A DNA stretch of 39,200 nucleotides from the NCBI GenBank assembly GCA_964550985.1, contig CAZKBM010000020.1, positions 1 to 39,200 on the forward strand. Direction: 5' to 3'. How positions within the stretch are numbered: position 1 is the stretch's first letter; every line of letters begins with the position of its first letter. Shown one piece after another: positions 1 through 7,762 of this stretch. Made by a program: the position numbers and the translations under genes. Under the pieces are notes generated by a model. It searched no databases, was not told the origin of the DNA, and saw only the letters and a list, made by a program, of their open reading frames with translations. The DNA comes from JAAYCI01 sp964550985 (GTDB lineage Bacteria > Bacillota > Clostridia > Oscillospirales > Ruminococcaceae).

Positions 1-100
1 GCCAAGCAAATCTGCTCGGCGCTTCGGCCACGCTTCTTTGTGCGGTATTGCCCTATAAAATATGCAAACAGTTTGCCGCTTAGGCGGGTGGAGAAAATGT

Positions 101-475
101 ATGTGGAATTTAATTGTGGCGCTTTTGATGTTGTATATGGCTTATCAAAATGTACGCTCTCTGGTGGCTATTCCCTTTGCGCAGTGGCAGGGGGTGCATT
201 GGGGCCTGGCTGCTGTAACCCTGGGGCTTGTGGCGGCGGCTATCTTCTGTGTGGTGCGCTACTATAAAGGGAAGAAGAAGCAAGAGGAGGAACTGGAGGC
301 GAAGCAGGCCGAGGAGAAGGCCCGGCGGGCGGCGGAGGATGCCCAGGCAGCGCAGGAGGATGGGTATGACACCCTCTTCCCGGCGGAGGAAGGGGCGGAC
401 ACAGATGGGGAGCTTTCCCCTGCCTCTGGGGCTGGGGAGGATACTACAACAGAGGATAAGGACAAAGAAATATAA
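101..475 (+). CDS. small two-helix membrane protein with coiled-coil, acidic tail
   Basis: I do not recognise a named family. The 124-residue product starts at an ATG 8 nt after a GGTGGAG-type ribosome binding site; a start 13 codons upstream would place the RBS inside the gene. Residues about 2-19 and 30-48 are hydrophobic and should form two membrane helices. They are followed by a Lys/Glu/Ala-rich stretch (about 52-85) of coiled-coil character and a Glu/Asp/Ser/Thr-rich acidic C-terminus. A cytosolic charged tail behind two helices fits a small membrane scaffold or regulator, but this is only inference. A possible -10 (TATAAA, 54-59) lies upstream with no clear -35. The gene is monocistronic and ends at a strong terminator. 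Confidence 0.65.
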   Translation: MWNLIVALLMLYMAYQNVRSLVAIPFAQWQGVHWGLAAVTLGLVAAAIFCVVRYYKGKKKQEEELEAKQAEEKARRAAEDAQAAQEDGYDTLFPAEEGADTDGELSPASGAGEDTTTEDKDKEI

Positions 476-481
476 CAGAAA

Positions 482-514
482 GGTGGCGGCCAGATGATGG
501 CCGCCACCTTTTTT
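482..514 (+). terminator. intrinsic terminator of the 101-475 gene
   Basis: A perfect 10-bp GC-rich stem (GGTGGCGGCC at 482-491, GGCCGCCACC at 499-508) with a 7-nt loop is followed by six T. It begins a few bases after the stop codon. The same hairpin may slow transcription arriving from the convergent yjbQ gene, whose T-tract side is weaker. Confidence 0.9.
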
Positions 515-530
515 GCTCTAGTTGGCTATA

Positions 531-947
531 TTATTCCCCAATAATTTTTATCAGGGCACGTTTTTCACGCATGCCGTCAAATTCGTAGTAAAAAATTTGC
601 TCCCAGGTGCCAAAATCCAAAGCGCCGTTTGTAATGGCCACCACGGTTTCGCGGCCCATGATGGTACGCTTTAGGTGGGCGTCGGCATTGTCCTCAAAGC
701 CGTTGTGGCGGTATTGGCTATAGGGCTTTTCGGGGGCCAGTCCTTCCAGCCATTTTTCATAGTCGGCATGTAAGCCGCCCTCATCATCGTTTATAAAAAC
801 ACTGGCGGTGATATTCATGGCGTTTACCAGGCAAAGCCCCTCCTGTACGCCGCTCTCGCGCACAGCCTTTTCCACCTCGGGGGTAATATTTACAATGGCG
901 CGCCGTTTGGGCAGGGTAAAATGCAATTCTTTGCGGTGGGTCTTCAT
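531..947 (-). CDS. YjbQ/UPF0047 family protein (paralog 1)
   Basis: This 138-residue protein belongs to the YjbQ family (UPF0047; a weak thiamine-phosphate-synthase-like activity has been reported for members, physiological role unclear). Visible family features are the DNADAHL segment (about residues 86-92), a G-x-x-x-x-V segment, and the C-terminal LDFGTWEQIFYYEFDG signature (about 109-124). The usual HTTA segment reads NITA, so the first conserved His is Asn here. It diverges clearly from the second YjbQ in this window (32861-33256). The start is supported by AGGAGG 7 nt upstream. It stands alone, convergent with the preceding gene; no clear promoter was found in the AT-rich region upstream. 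Confidence 0.85.
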   Translation of the reverse strand: MKTHRKELHFTLPKRRAIVNITPEVEKAVRESGVQEGLCLVNAMNITASVFINDDEGGLHADYEKWLEGLAPEKPYSQYRHNGFEDNADAHLKRTIMGRETVVAITNGALDFGTWEQIFYYEFDGMREKRALIKIIGE

Positions 948-1041
948 GGGTTTTCCTCCTTCTTTATGTGCTATTTTGATAAAATGCGTGTATTAGGTGC
1001 AGGATTATTAGAAAAATGCACAAAAAATTTAAAATAACCCC

Positions 1042-1070
1042 TTTACTTTTTTAGAAAGAGATGCTATAAT
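1042..1070 (+). promoter_or_regulatory. sigma-A promoter of the cold-shock gene
   Basis: TTTACT (1042-1047), 17-nt spacer and a perfect TATAAT (1065-1070). Transcription should begin near 1077, which leaves a leader of about 130 nt before the csp start codon. Confidence 0.75.
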
Positions 1071-1076
1071 CACCGT

Positions 1077-1206
1077 AGTGTTTTGAATGTACGACCTGAT
1101 TTCACACTTTGTTGTAAATCATGAGTTCGTTTCATGACTAACGGCACTGTGTGAATTTTTTGTGCGCAGCAGGAGAAATGCTAAATCTTTCTAGGAGGTA
1201 TCTTTG
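1077..1206 (+). promoter_or_regulatory. long structured 5' leader of the cold-shock gene
   Basis: The region between the promoter and the csp ATG holds two nested inverted repeats: TTCACAC (1101-1107) with GTGTGAA (1149-1155), and inside it TCATGA (1119-1124) with TCATGA (1132-1137) around a 7-nt loop. Cold-shock genes in several bacteria have long leaders that refold with temperature. A similar role here is inferred from position and structure only. The AGGAGG RBS at 1193-1198 lies outside the outer stem. Confidence 0.5.
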
Positions 1207-1419
1207 ATGAATAAAGGTACTGTCAAATGGTTCAACGAAAGCAAAGGCTACGGGTTCATTTCCAACGATGAAGGTGGGGACGATGTATTTGTGCATTTCT
1301 CCAGCATCATGGTGGATGGCTTCAAGACCCTGTCGGAAGGTCAGCACGTGACCTACGACGTGGAGCAGGACCCCAAGAACAGCGAAAAGCTGCGCGCAAT
1401 CAACGTCCAGCCCGCCTAA
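1207..1419 (+). CDS. CspA-family cold-shock protein
   Basis: A 70-residue single cold-shock domain, the normal family length. It binds single-stranded RNA/DNA and acts as an RNA chaperone in the cytoplasm. RNP1 (KGYGFI, about residues 13-18) and RNP2 (VFVHF, about 26-30) are intact, as is the N-terminal GTVKWFN. The ATG at 1207 is preferred over the in-frame TTG one codon earlier because it sits 8 nt after AGGAGG. The gene is monocistronic, with its own sigma-A promoter, a ~130-nt structured leader and a terminator. Many clostridia carry several csp copies, so I give no numbered symbol. Confidence 0.95.
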   Translation: MNKGTVKWFNESKGYGFISNDEGGDDVFVHFSSIMVDGFKTLSEGQHVTYDVEQDPKNSEKLRAINVQPA

Positions 1420-1438
1420 GTTCTGTGTAGAACTGCGT

Positions 1439-1468
1439 AAAAAACCGCCGCTGGGCGGTTTTTTATTT
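1439..1468. terminator. bidirectional terminator between csp and rsmA
   Basis: CCGCC (1445-1449) and GGCGG (1454-1458) around a 4-nt loop, extended by an A6 run on the left pairing with a T6 run on the right. It serves csp on the plus strand and can also serve rsmA, whose stop lies 67 nt away on the minus strand. Confidence 0.85.
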
Positions 1469-1534
1469 TGCCCAAAACCGCCCGGCAGAATAAGAGATTG
1501 CAAAAGGCTTACATAAAAGTTTGTAAAAAAGGGC

Positions 1535-2386
1535 CTACAAAAGCGCCTGCAACTGCAAATAGTGGCTAAGGGTAAGCTGCTCGGGCCTGCTTTGGGGCGA
1601 GAGCCCAAGCTGCAAAAGCGCCGCTTCCACGGCCTCTTTTTGTACACCGGGCAGGCCGTTTAAGGCATTGGACAAGGTTTTGCGCCGTTTGGAAAACCCA
1701 GTGCGGATGAGGGAGAACAGGCGTTTTTCCTCCTGAGAGGCCAAGGGAAAATGGGTGTTCTGGCGAATATCCAACTGGATAACCGCGCTGGTAACCTTTG
1801 GGGGCGGGTAAAAGCTGCCGGGCTTTACCGAAAAACAAACCCGTGGCCTTGCGAAATAGTGTACGGCGTAGCTTACGGCCCCGCACTCACGGGTGCCGGG
1901 TTCGGCCGTCAGGCGTTGGGCAGCCTCTTTTTGTACCATTACGGTAAGGGCGCCAAGGCCTGGGCGCTCCTCCAGCAGCTTCATGAGAATAGGGCTGGTG
2001 ATATTGTAAGGGAGGTTTGCGCACAAAATGGCAGGCCCACCAAATTCCTCCCGCAAAAGGGCGGCAATGTCCAGTTTTAAGATATCTCCCTGCACAATAT
2101 GCAGGTTGGGCAGATGGCCAACCGTCTCTTGCAGCAGGGGCAAAAGGCGCCGGTCAACCTCCACCGACACCACCCGCCGGGCCCGTTTTGCAAGCTCTGC
2201 CGTCAGGGTGCCAATACCCGGCCCAATTTCCAGCACGTCTGTAGCAGGGCTTACACCGGCCACATCACACAGTTTTGGGCAAACCGCCGGGTTCACCAAA
2301 AAATTTTGCCCAAAGCCCTTGCTGGGGTGTATCCCATATTTTTGGCAGAGGGCACGTATGGTGGAAAGGTCGGTCAGCTCGTTCAA
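1535..2386 (-). CDS. rsmA: 16S rRNA dimethyladenosine transferase RsmA (KsgA)
   Basis: RsmA dimethylates two adjacent adenosines in the 3'-terminal helix of 16S rRNA using SAM, late in small-subunit assembly. The 283-residue product has FGQNFL near the N-terminus, the SAM-binding VLEIGPGIGTLT, the acidic VEVD, the GDILKLD segment and the catalytic NLPYNI motif, followed by the small C-terminal rRNA-binding domain. The start is most likely a TTG at 2384-2386: GGAGG lies 7 nt upstream, and the longer in-frame extension to 2491 would contain both the promoter and RBS. It is transcribed alone from a TTTTCA-17-TATAAT promoter. Nothing is missing from the family core. Confidence 0.95.
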   Translation of the reverse strand: MNELTDLSTIRALCQKYGIHPSKGFGQNFLVNPAVCPKLCDVAGVSPATDVLEIGPGIGTLTAELAKRARRVVSVEVDRRLLPLLQETVGHLPNLHIVQGDILKLDIAALLREEFGGPAILCANLPYNITSPILMKLLEERPGLGALTVMVQKEAAQRLTAEPGTRECGAVSYAVHYFARPRVCFSVKPGSFYPPPKVTSAVIQLDIRQNTHFPLASQEEKRLFSLIRTGFSKRRKTLSNALNGLPGVQKEAVEAALLQLGLSPQSRPEQLTLSHYLQLQALL

Positions 2387-2452
2387 AATAGTACCTCCGA
2401 ATGGATAGCCTGGGCGCCGCCTTGGAATGGGTGACACGCTTTGCCTTTGTAT

Positions 2453-2481
2453 ATTATACAGGATTCCCCCACAGATGAAAA
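2453..2481 (-). promoter_or_regulatory. promoter of rsmA
   Basis: Minus strand TTTTCA (2481-2476), 17-nt spacer, TATAAT (2458-2453). The position rules out the longer rsmA ORF start at 2491. Confidence 0.7.
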
Positions 2482-2489
2482 GTGAATGC

Positions 2490-2516
2490 AAAAAAGCCGC
2501 GTAAAAACGCGGCTTT
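2490..2516 (-). terminator. terminator of the 2552-2836 gene
   Basis: GCCGCGT (2496-2502) pairs with ACGCGGC (2507-2513); on the minus strand the stem is followed by a run of T formed by the A tract at 2490-2495. It separates the small gene from the rsmA promoter. Confidence 0.85.
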
Positions 2517-2551
2517 GGCCCGAGCTGAAACGATGCTATGGACAGATGGCC

Positions 2552-2836
2552 CTATTTGTGGCCCACCAGAAAAACCTGCATAATCTCTTGGTTTACCTGC
2601 ATAACCAAATGCTGTATGGCCTGTACTTCAAACCCTTGTACCTTTTGTGGGGGTGTGGGGGCCTGTTTGGGGGGTTCAAAGCCGTCCTCCCGTGTGGGCA
2701 ACGCCTCTATAACAGCGCCCTCGGCCAAAAAATGCCCGAGTAAACTGGCAAAATCAGAACTGCCTGGGTGGTATTGGCGCCTGGCGGCGTTCCGTTTGCT
2801 TTGGGTGGCCTGTACGGGGTTTATCTTTGGGGTCAT
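2552..2836 (-). CDS. hypothetical protein, 94 aa
   Basis: I do not recognise a family. The reading frame is supported as a real gene by an AGGAGG 8 nt before the ATG at 2836 and by a strong terminator just after the stop. The N-terminal third is basic and polar. Residues about 28-45 form a short hydrophobic segment (SLLGHFLAEGAVIEAL). A Pro/Gln-rich linker follows, and the last ~25 residues look like an amphipathic helix rich in Gln, Val and Ile. There is no signal peptide or metal-binding motif. A 24-bp palindromic repeat end (2876-2899) lies in the upstream region. Confidence 0.6.
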   Translation of the reverse strand: MTPKINPVQATQSKRNAARRQYHPGSSDFASLLGHFLAEGAVIEALPTREDGFEPPKQAPTPPQKVQGFEVQAIQHLVMQVNQEIMQVFLVGHK

Positions 2837-2875
2837 GCGGTTCACCTCCTTTGGTCTGTGTGCTAATACTATCTT

Positions 2876-2899
2876 TTACAGCAAATGAACAAACTGTAA
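2876..2899 (-). repeat. short solo end of the dispersed TTACAG repeat family
   Basis: This 24-bp sequence begins TTACAG and ends CTGTAA. On the minus strand it matches the right end of the repeat copies at 12198-12319 and 26498-26634 (ACAGTTTGTTCATTTGCTGTAA-like). It lies about 40 nt upstream of the 2552-2836 gene and could affect its promoter. Confidence 0.55.
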
Positions 2900-2963
2900 T
2901 GGTTCTATGTCTATATATTCGGTAGGGAAAGCAAAAACTTTAGCTGTTTTGAGACAAAAACAA

Positions 2964-2996
2964 CAAAAAACCACACTGCCGGTGGAGGCAGTGTGG
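2964..2996 (-). terminator. terminator of the 3041-3433 gene
   Basis: A perfect 10-bp stem (CCACACTGCC 2971-2980, GGCAGTGTGG 2987-2996) with a 6-nt loop, followed on the minus strand by six T. It lies 45 nt after the stop codon. Confidence 0.9.
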
Positions 2997-3040
2997 TAGA
3001 AATTGACAAGGCAATGAAATGCCGCTGGAAAGGCGGATGC

Positions 3041-3433
3041 TTACTCGCCGTCCTCGGCCACCAGGTCATCGGGAATGTCCTCATTAAAATCTTCACTGAA
3101 TAAAAGCTGTTCGTACTCATCCAGTTCTTTTTCACGGCGCAAAACATACACATACAGCGCGCCCAAAACACCGGCCACGGCGGCTAGAGCCACAAACAGG
3201 GCGATAAGGGTAGATTTTTTCATCGTCACAACCTCCTGCGGTTTTATTTTTTCGGGCAAATTTCTAGCGCCAAACTTGGCGGCTTTTTCGTGCAGGGAAC
3301 CCGCAAAACTGCCCGCAGTTAATGCGGCGGCAGCCGCGCCGGCAATGGCGGAATGGCCCATACCCCCCAAGGTGTTTTTGGCAGACTTTAGCGCCTTTAG
3401 GTATTTGCAGGCCCCACTCTTTGCTTTAAACAT
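3041..3433 (-). CDS. small membrane protein with nested in-frame start (130 or 60 aa)
   Basis: The frame has two well-formed starts. The outer ATG (3433) has AGGAGGG 7 nt upstream and gives 130 residues. The inner ATG (3223) has AGGAGG 8 nt upstream and gives a 60-residue protein with a Lys-rich start, one membrane helix (about residues 4-26) and a strongly acidic tail. The outer N-terminal region (70 residues) is basic, then Ala/Gly-rich and weakly hydrophobic. No named family is recognised. Either both forms are made, or two formerly separate small genes were joined when the stop between them was lost. A good promoter (TTGTAT-17-TATAAT) lies upstream and a strong terminator downstream. Confidence 0.65.
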   Translation of the reverse strand: MFKAKSGACKYLKALKSAKNTLGGMGHSAIAGAAAAALTAGSFAGSLHEKAAKFGARNLPEKIKPQEVVTMKKSTLIALFVALAAVAGVLGALYVYVLRREKELDEYEQLLFSEDFNEDIPDDLVAEDGE

Positions 3434-3505
3434 GGCTAAACCCTCCTAAAAGTAAAGAAACAGTCAAAAACCGGATAGTATAAACGCTTCCGCTAAACCG
3501 TTTTT

Positions 3506-3534
3506 ATTATAACGGGTTTGCAGGTAAAATACAA
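3506..3534 (-). promoter_or_regulatory. promoter of the 3041-3433 gene
   Basis: Minus strand TTGTAT (3534-3529), 17-nt spacer, perfect TATAAT (3511-3506). Transcription should begin near 3499, about 65 nt before the outer start codon. Confidence 0.8.
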
Positions 3535-3605
3535 CCGGAATCTTGTCTTTTTATGCGCAAAATAGGGCCTGTGCGCTGCGGCGCCCGCCAGGGCATTGGC
3601 TTTGC

Positions 3606-4664
3606 TCAAGTGCGCCGGCCGGTGGCCATCAGGGGCAGGTAGGCCTTAAAAGCCCCGGGCAGAGCATACGCCTCTTGCAGCTGCTGCAAGCTGGCAAGTA
3701 GAAAATCCTCGGGCAGGGCCGCCCCCTTGGCCGGGGTAAAATGCCCCTGCCAGCCATACATCTGCCAAATGCGGTGGGTGAAGACGTGCTTTGCCGTGGG
3801 CAGCGCCGCGCCCAGTTTTACCTTTCCCGGCAGGGAGGCCAGCGCTTCTTCTGCGCCGGTTTTGGTGTACTGCCCCTCTAAAACCAAGGGCTCATAAAGG
3901 CCGGCCAGCAGGCCGGTTTTGCCGCGCCGATGCAGCAGCACCCGCCCCTCGGGGCTATGCAGTACCAGCACGCACACGGGTACGGTAAGCTTTGGGGCCT
4001 TGGGGGCTATTACGGGCAGCTGGGCGGCCAGGCCCCGCCTGTTCCCCTCACAAACGCCTTCTAGCGGGCACAGGGGGCAGTGGGGGACGCCGGGGGTGCA
4101 AACCAGCGCCCCCAACTCCATCAGCGCCTGGTTAAAATCACCCGGCGTCTCCTTGGGCTGCTGGGCGCTCACCAGGGCGGAGAGTTTTTTCTTTGTCTCT
4201 GGCAGGCTGATATCCGCGCTGCTTGCCAAAAGGCGGCTAAACACACGCAGCACATTGCCGTCAACGGCCACCTCGGGCAGGCCAAAGGCGATGGAGGCAA
4301 TGGCCCCCGCCGTATAGGGCCCAATGCCCGGCAGGGCCAGCAGCGCCTCAAAGCTTTTGGGCAGGCTGCCGCCATACTGGGCCACAAGCACCTTTGCGGC
4401 CTTTTGCATGTTGCGCGCACGGTTATAGTAGCCAAGCCCCTGCCAAAGTTTGTGCAGTTCATCCTCGCTGCAAGCCGCAAGTGCGGCAGGGTTTGGCAGC
4501 CTTGCCATAAAGCGCTCATAATAGGGCAAAACGGCGCTTACCCGTGTTTGCTGCAACATAATTTCGCTCACCCACACCCGGTAGGGGCTGGGCTCTTCGC
4601 GAAAGGGCAGCTTGCGGCGATTTTGGTGATACCAGGCCAGCAGGGGGGCGGCAATGGCCTGCAT
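3606..4664 (-). CDS. mutY: adenine DNA glycosylase MutY
   Basis: MutY removes adenine mispaired with 8-oxoguanine in base-excision repair. The 352-residue protein has the normal length. The N-terminal catalytic domain carries Glu34 (SEIMLQQT), the helix-hairpin-helix LPGIGPYTAG (111-120) and the catalytic Asp135 in VDGNV. Four cysteines (189, 196, 199, 205; spacing 6-2-5) bind the [4Fe-4S] cluster. From about residue 225 the C-terminal NUDIX-like domain that reads 8-oxoG follows. The start codon overlaps the asnS stop by one base (TAATG), so the gene is probably translationally coupled to asnS; there is no separate good RBS. No clear terminator follows. Confidence 0.96.
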   Translation of the reverse strand: MQAIAAPLLAWYHQNRRKLPFREEPSPYRVWVSEIMLQQTRVSAVLPYYERFMARLPNPAALAACSEDELHKLWQGLGYYNRARNMQKAAKVLVAQYGGSLPKSFEALLALPGIGPYTAGAIASIAFGLPEVAVDGNVLRVFSRLLASSADISLPETKKKLSALVSAQQPKETPGDFNQALMELGALVCTPGVPHCPLCPLEGVCEGNRRGLAAQLPVIAPKAPKLTVPVCVLVLHSPEGRVLLHRRGKTGLLAGLYEPLVLEGQYTKTGAEEALASLPGKVKLGAALPTAKHVFTHRIWQMYGWQGHFTPAKGAALPEDFLLASLQQLQEAYALPGAFKAYLPLMATGRRT

Positions 4665-6052
4665 TAGCAGTAGCTGCCAGTTGTGCGGGGGTAGGGAAGG
4701 ACGTCGCGGATGTTCTGGATACCCGTCAGGTACATAATCATCCGCTCAAAGCCCAGGCCAAACCCGGCGTGCTCCACCGTACCAAAGCGCCGCAGGTCCA
4801 AAAACCAGTCGTATTCCGCTTTGTTCATGCCCATTTCCTCCATCCGGCGCTCCAAACGGTCCAGCCGTTCCTCACGCTGGCTGCCACCAATCAGTTCCCC
4901 TACGCCGGGCACAAGCATATCCACGGCGGCCACCGTTTTGCCGTCGTCGTTTTGGCGCATGTAAAAGCTTTTGATCTCTTTTGGGTAATCGGTGACGAAA
5001 ACAGGTTTTTGGAAAACCTTTTCGGTCAGATACCGCTCGTGTTCGGTTTGCAAATCGCAGCCCCATTCGGCCTTATACTGAAAATCGGCGTTGTGCTTTT
5101 CCAAAATTTCCACGGCTTTTGTGTAGGGCAGGCGTTCAAACTCCGAGTTCAGCAGGTTTTCCAGCCGGGGCATAAGGCCCTTATCCATAAAGGCGCTAAA
5201 AAACTCCATCTCTTCGGGGCAGTGCTCTAGGGTATACCGCACCACGTATTTAATCATGGCCTCCGCCACGTCCATATCTCCGGCAAGGTCGGTAAAGGCC
5301 ATCTCGGGCTCCAGCATCCAAAATTCGGCTGCGTGGCGGGGGGTGTTGCTGTTTTCCGCGCGGAAGGTGGGGCCAAAGGTGTATACCCGGCCAAAGGCCA
5401 GGGCCATGCCCTCGGCTTCCAATTGCCCCGAAACGGTAAGGTTTGTCTCCCGCTTAAAAAAGTCCTCGGTAAAATCCACCTGCCCCTCGGCGGTAAGGGG
5501 TGGGTTTAAAGCGGGCAGCGTGGTTACGCGGAACATCTCCCCCGCGCCCTCTGCATCTGAGGCGGTGATGATGGGGGTGTGGATATAGACAAAGCCGTTC
5601 TCGTTAAAAAAGCGGTGCAGGGCAAAGGCCACGGTGCTGCGCACCCGAAAAGCGGCCGAAAAGGTGTTGGTGCGTGGGCGCAAATGAGGCATGGTACGTA
5701 AAAACTCTACCGAATGGCGCTTTTTTTGCAGGGGGTAATCCGGGGGGCAACTGCCCAAAATCTCTATCTCGGCGGCGTTTATTTCAAAGGGCTGCTTAGC
5801 GCTTGGGGTGTGTACAATGGCGCCTTTTATCCGCAGCGAGGTGCCCGCGCCGGCCTTTGCAATATCCTCGTAATTGGGGAGTTTTCCCCCCTCGAACACC
5901 ACCTGAACGCTTTTAAAAAAGCTGCCGTCGTTCAGCTCAATAAAACCGATATTCTTGGAGTCGCGCACGGTGCGCGCCCAGCCGCTAACCAGCACCTCGC
6001 TGCCGTCTTGGGGTGTTTTGCGGTACAGTTCGTATATGGTACTTCTCTCCAT
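4664..6052 (-). CDS. asnS: asparaginyl-tRNA synthetase
   Basis: A class IIb synthetase that charges tRNA-Asn with asparagine. The 462-residue product has an N-terminal OB-fold anticodon-binding domain (about 1-110), then the catalytic core. Class II motif 2 is seen in FRAENSNTPRHAAEFWMLEPE; the Asn-Thr-Pro-Arg-His form is typical of AsnRS rather than AspRS. Motif 3 is seen in the GLGFERMIMYLTG region near the C-terminus, which ends with DVLPYPRT. The start has a GAGGAGA ribosome binding site 8-9 nt upstream. It is the first gene of the asnS-mutY operon, under a TTTTCA-17-TATAAT promoter. No T-box leader is visible. Confidence 0.97.
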   Translation of the reverse strand: MERSTIYELYRKTPQDGSEVLVSGWARTVRDSKNIGFIELNDGSFFKSVQVVFEGGKLPNYEDIAKAGAGTSLRIKGAIVHTPSAKQPFEINAAEIEILGSCPPDYPLQKKRHSVEFLRTMPHLRPRTNTFSAAFRVRSTVAFALHRFFNENGFVYIHTPIITASDAEGAGEMFRVTTLPALNPPLTAEGQVDFTEDFFKRETNLTVSGQLEAEGMALAFGRVYTFGPTFRAENSNTPRHAAEFWMLEPEMAFTDLAGDMDVAEAMIKYVVRYTLEHCPEEMEFFSAFMDKGLMPRLENLLNSEFERLPYTKAVEILEKHNADFQYKAEWGCDLQTEHERYLTEKVFQKPVFVTDYPKEIKSFYMRQNDDGKTVAAVDMLVPGVGELIGGSQREERLDRLERRMEEMGMNKAEYDWFLDLRRFGTVEHAGFGLGFERMIMYLTGIQNIRDVLPYPRTTGSYC

Positions 6053-6096
6053 GGCCAGTTCTCCTCATCACTCAAATAATGAAATAGATAAGGCAT

Positions 6097-6125
6097 ATTA
6101 TACGCCATTTACGCGGGTTTGAAAA
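6097..6125 (-). promoter_or_regulatory. promoter of the asnS-mutY operon
   Basis: Minus strand TTTTCA (6125-6120), 17-nt spacer, TATAAT (6102-6097). The leader is only about 40 nt, too short for a T-box. Confidence 0.7.
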
Positions 6126-6187
6126 GCAATTCACGAAAAAGCTTGCGGGAAGCGGGCAAATTCTGTCTTTCCCTTGGGTTGTGGTTG

Positions 6188-6196
6188 TGGTATACT
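6188..6196 (+). promoter_or_regulatory. extended -10 promoter of the M23 peptidase gene
   Basis: TG-G-TATACT (6188-6196) is an extended -10 element; no good -35 is present at the right distance. Its position downstream of the first possible ATG (6174) argues for the TTG start at 6270. Confidence 0.5.
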
Positions 6197-6269
6197 ATTT
6201 TGGGTTATACCCTGCCGGGTGCGTATGGGCAGGGGCCCCCCGCAGGAAACGGCAAAGGACGGATGCCTT

Positions 6270-7634
6270 TTGAAAAAAGTGATTGTTGTGGTGCTGGTTA
6301 TTTTGGTTGTGTTCCCCCTATTTTTGGGTGGGCTGGTTTGGTATACCTACAACAATACGGCCGAAAGCAGCATACCCATGGCCAAACTTACCGTTTTGGA
6401 AACCCAGCTAGAGCCCGCAGGCTACGAGTGGCATACCCCGGTGTTTGGTGGGATGATGTACAAGGATTTTTATGCCCCGCCGCCGCCCGAGATTCCTGAC
6501 CTCGGTTCTATCACTGCGCCATCCCTAAGCCTGCAGGCGCCTGTGGGGCTTTCTTCCACAGCCAGCCTAAGCCTGGATGGCAAGGTGGTGTGGAGCGGCA
6601 GCGCCGAAAATATACAGGACTATATTTTTTTAGATAGTGGTTTTTATGAACTGCGCGTGGATAGCCGGCGCGAGTTGGAAAGTGGGAAGGGCTATGGCTC
6701 GCTACAATACCGGGCAACTTTTACGGCGGTGGTGGACGTGCGCCTGGAGCAAAGCGCCGAGGAGATTGCCCAGGGCGACGTTTTGGCCGTGAGGCTTTAC
6801 AACCTGCCCGCAGGGGCGGCCCCGGCGGTAAGCAGCAACCTGGGCACCGTGCGGTTTGCCCAAAACACCCCCGGCCGGATGACGGCCTATATTGCCGCCG
6901 CGCACGATACCCAGCCCGGCGCCTATAACCTGCATGTGGAGCTTGACGGACGGGGTTGGGATTTGCCCTTTACCGTGGTGGAGGCTGAGTTCCCCCGGCA
7001 GGATTTGGAGATAGATACAGGCACCGAGGAGATTACCGAGGCAAACAGCGCCGCGGCTTACCAGGAGTACAACAGCACCATACCCCCGCTGTTTGAACAG
7101 GCCGATGAAACCGTGTATTGGCAAGGGCGGTTTATCTGGCCGGTGGAGGGGGAACTGAACACCGAGTATGGGCTGTACCGCTACACAAACGGCGCGGCCA
7201 CCCCAAGCCGCCACCCCGCCATTGACATTGGTGCGGCGAAGGGCGCCCCGGTGGTGGCCCCCAATGCGGGCAGGGTACTGTTTGCCGATAAACTTTTAAA
7301 CACGGGGAACACCGTGGTAATTGAGCACGGAGACGGCCTGAAAAGCCTGTTTTACCATATGGATAGCCTGAAGGTGCAGCCGGGTGATATGGTGGAGAAA
7401 GGCCAGCAGATTGGCACGGTGGGCAACACGGGCTATTCCACCGGCCCGCATTTGCACTATGAGGTGCGCCTGTTTGAAAACAGTGTTGATCCCCTGCGCC
7501 TTTTTGACGGGCGCAGCGGGCTGTACGCCTTTGAGAGCCCTGAGGCGGAGGAGCCCCAGCAGGCGGCAGGGCAGGCCGAGGCGGCCGGCGAGAGTGCGCC
7601 AGAGCCCGAAGCGGCCCCTTCCAGTACAGCCTAA
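6270..7634 (+). CDS. membrane-anchored M23 (LytM) family peptidase
   Basis: A predicted zinc metallopeptidase or LytM-type domain acting on peptidoglycan outside the membrane. With the TTG start at 6270 the 454-residue protein begins with Lys-Lys and one long hydrophobic helix (about 3-25), a signal anchor. Residues about 60-280 are an extracytoplasmic beta-rich region of unknown family. The M23 domain (about 290-420) has all metal and catalytic positions: His315, Asp319, His363 and His394-x-His396 (HLHYE). The final ~40 residues are a Glu/Ala/Pro-rich tail. The TTG start is chosen because the upstream in-frame ATGs precede the promoter or lack an RBS, and an AAAGGA lies nearby. A complete Zn site suggests an active enzyme rather than an EnvC-like dead one. 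Confidence 0.88.
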   Translation: MKKVIVVVLVILVVFPLFLGGLVWYTYNNTAESSIPMAKLTVLETQLEPAGYEWHTPVFGGMMYKDFYAPPPPEIPDLGSITAPSLSLQAPVGLSSTASLSLDGKVVWSGSAENIQDYIFLDSGFYELRVDSRRELESGKGYGSLQYRATFTAVVDVRLEQSAEEIAQGDVLAVRLYNLPAGAAPAVSSNLGTVRFAQNTPGRMTAYIAAAHDTQPGAYNLHVELDGRGWDLPFTVVEAEFPRQDLEIDTGTEEITEANSAAAYQEYNSTIPPLFEQADETVYWQGRFIWPVEGELNTEYGLYRYTNGAATPSRHPAIDIGAAKGAPVVAPNAGRVLFADKLLNTGNTVVIEHGDGLKSLFYHMDSLKVQPGDMVEKGQQIGTVGNTGYSTGPHLHYEVRLFENSVDPLRLFDGRSGLYAFESPEAEEPQQAAGQAEAAGESAPEPEAAPSSTA

Positions 7635-7762
7635 ACGCCGCTGGGAAGCCGCCGGTAAACAGAAAAACAGAGGGAGTATCGCAAAACCCTGTATAAAGCC
7701 GCCGGTGGGGGAAGCCGGTTGCTTTGGCGCATTGCCTATTTTTGAAAGGAGAACGTAAGAAA

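Noticed and set aside
6174..6269. N-terminal extension of the M23 peptidase
   Set aside because: It would start upstream of the extended -10 promoter, and the extra residues (Cys, Gly, Arg-rich) do not resemble a protein start; the TTG at 6270 gives a signal anchor directly.
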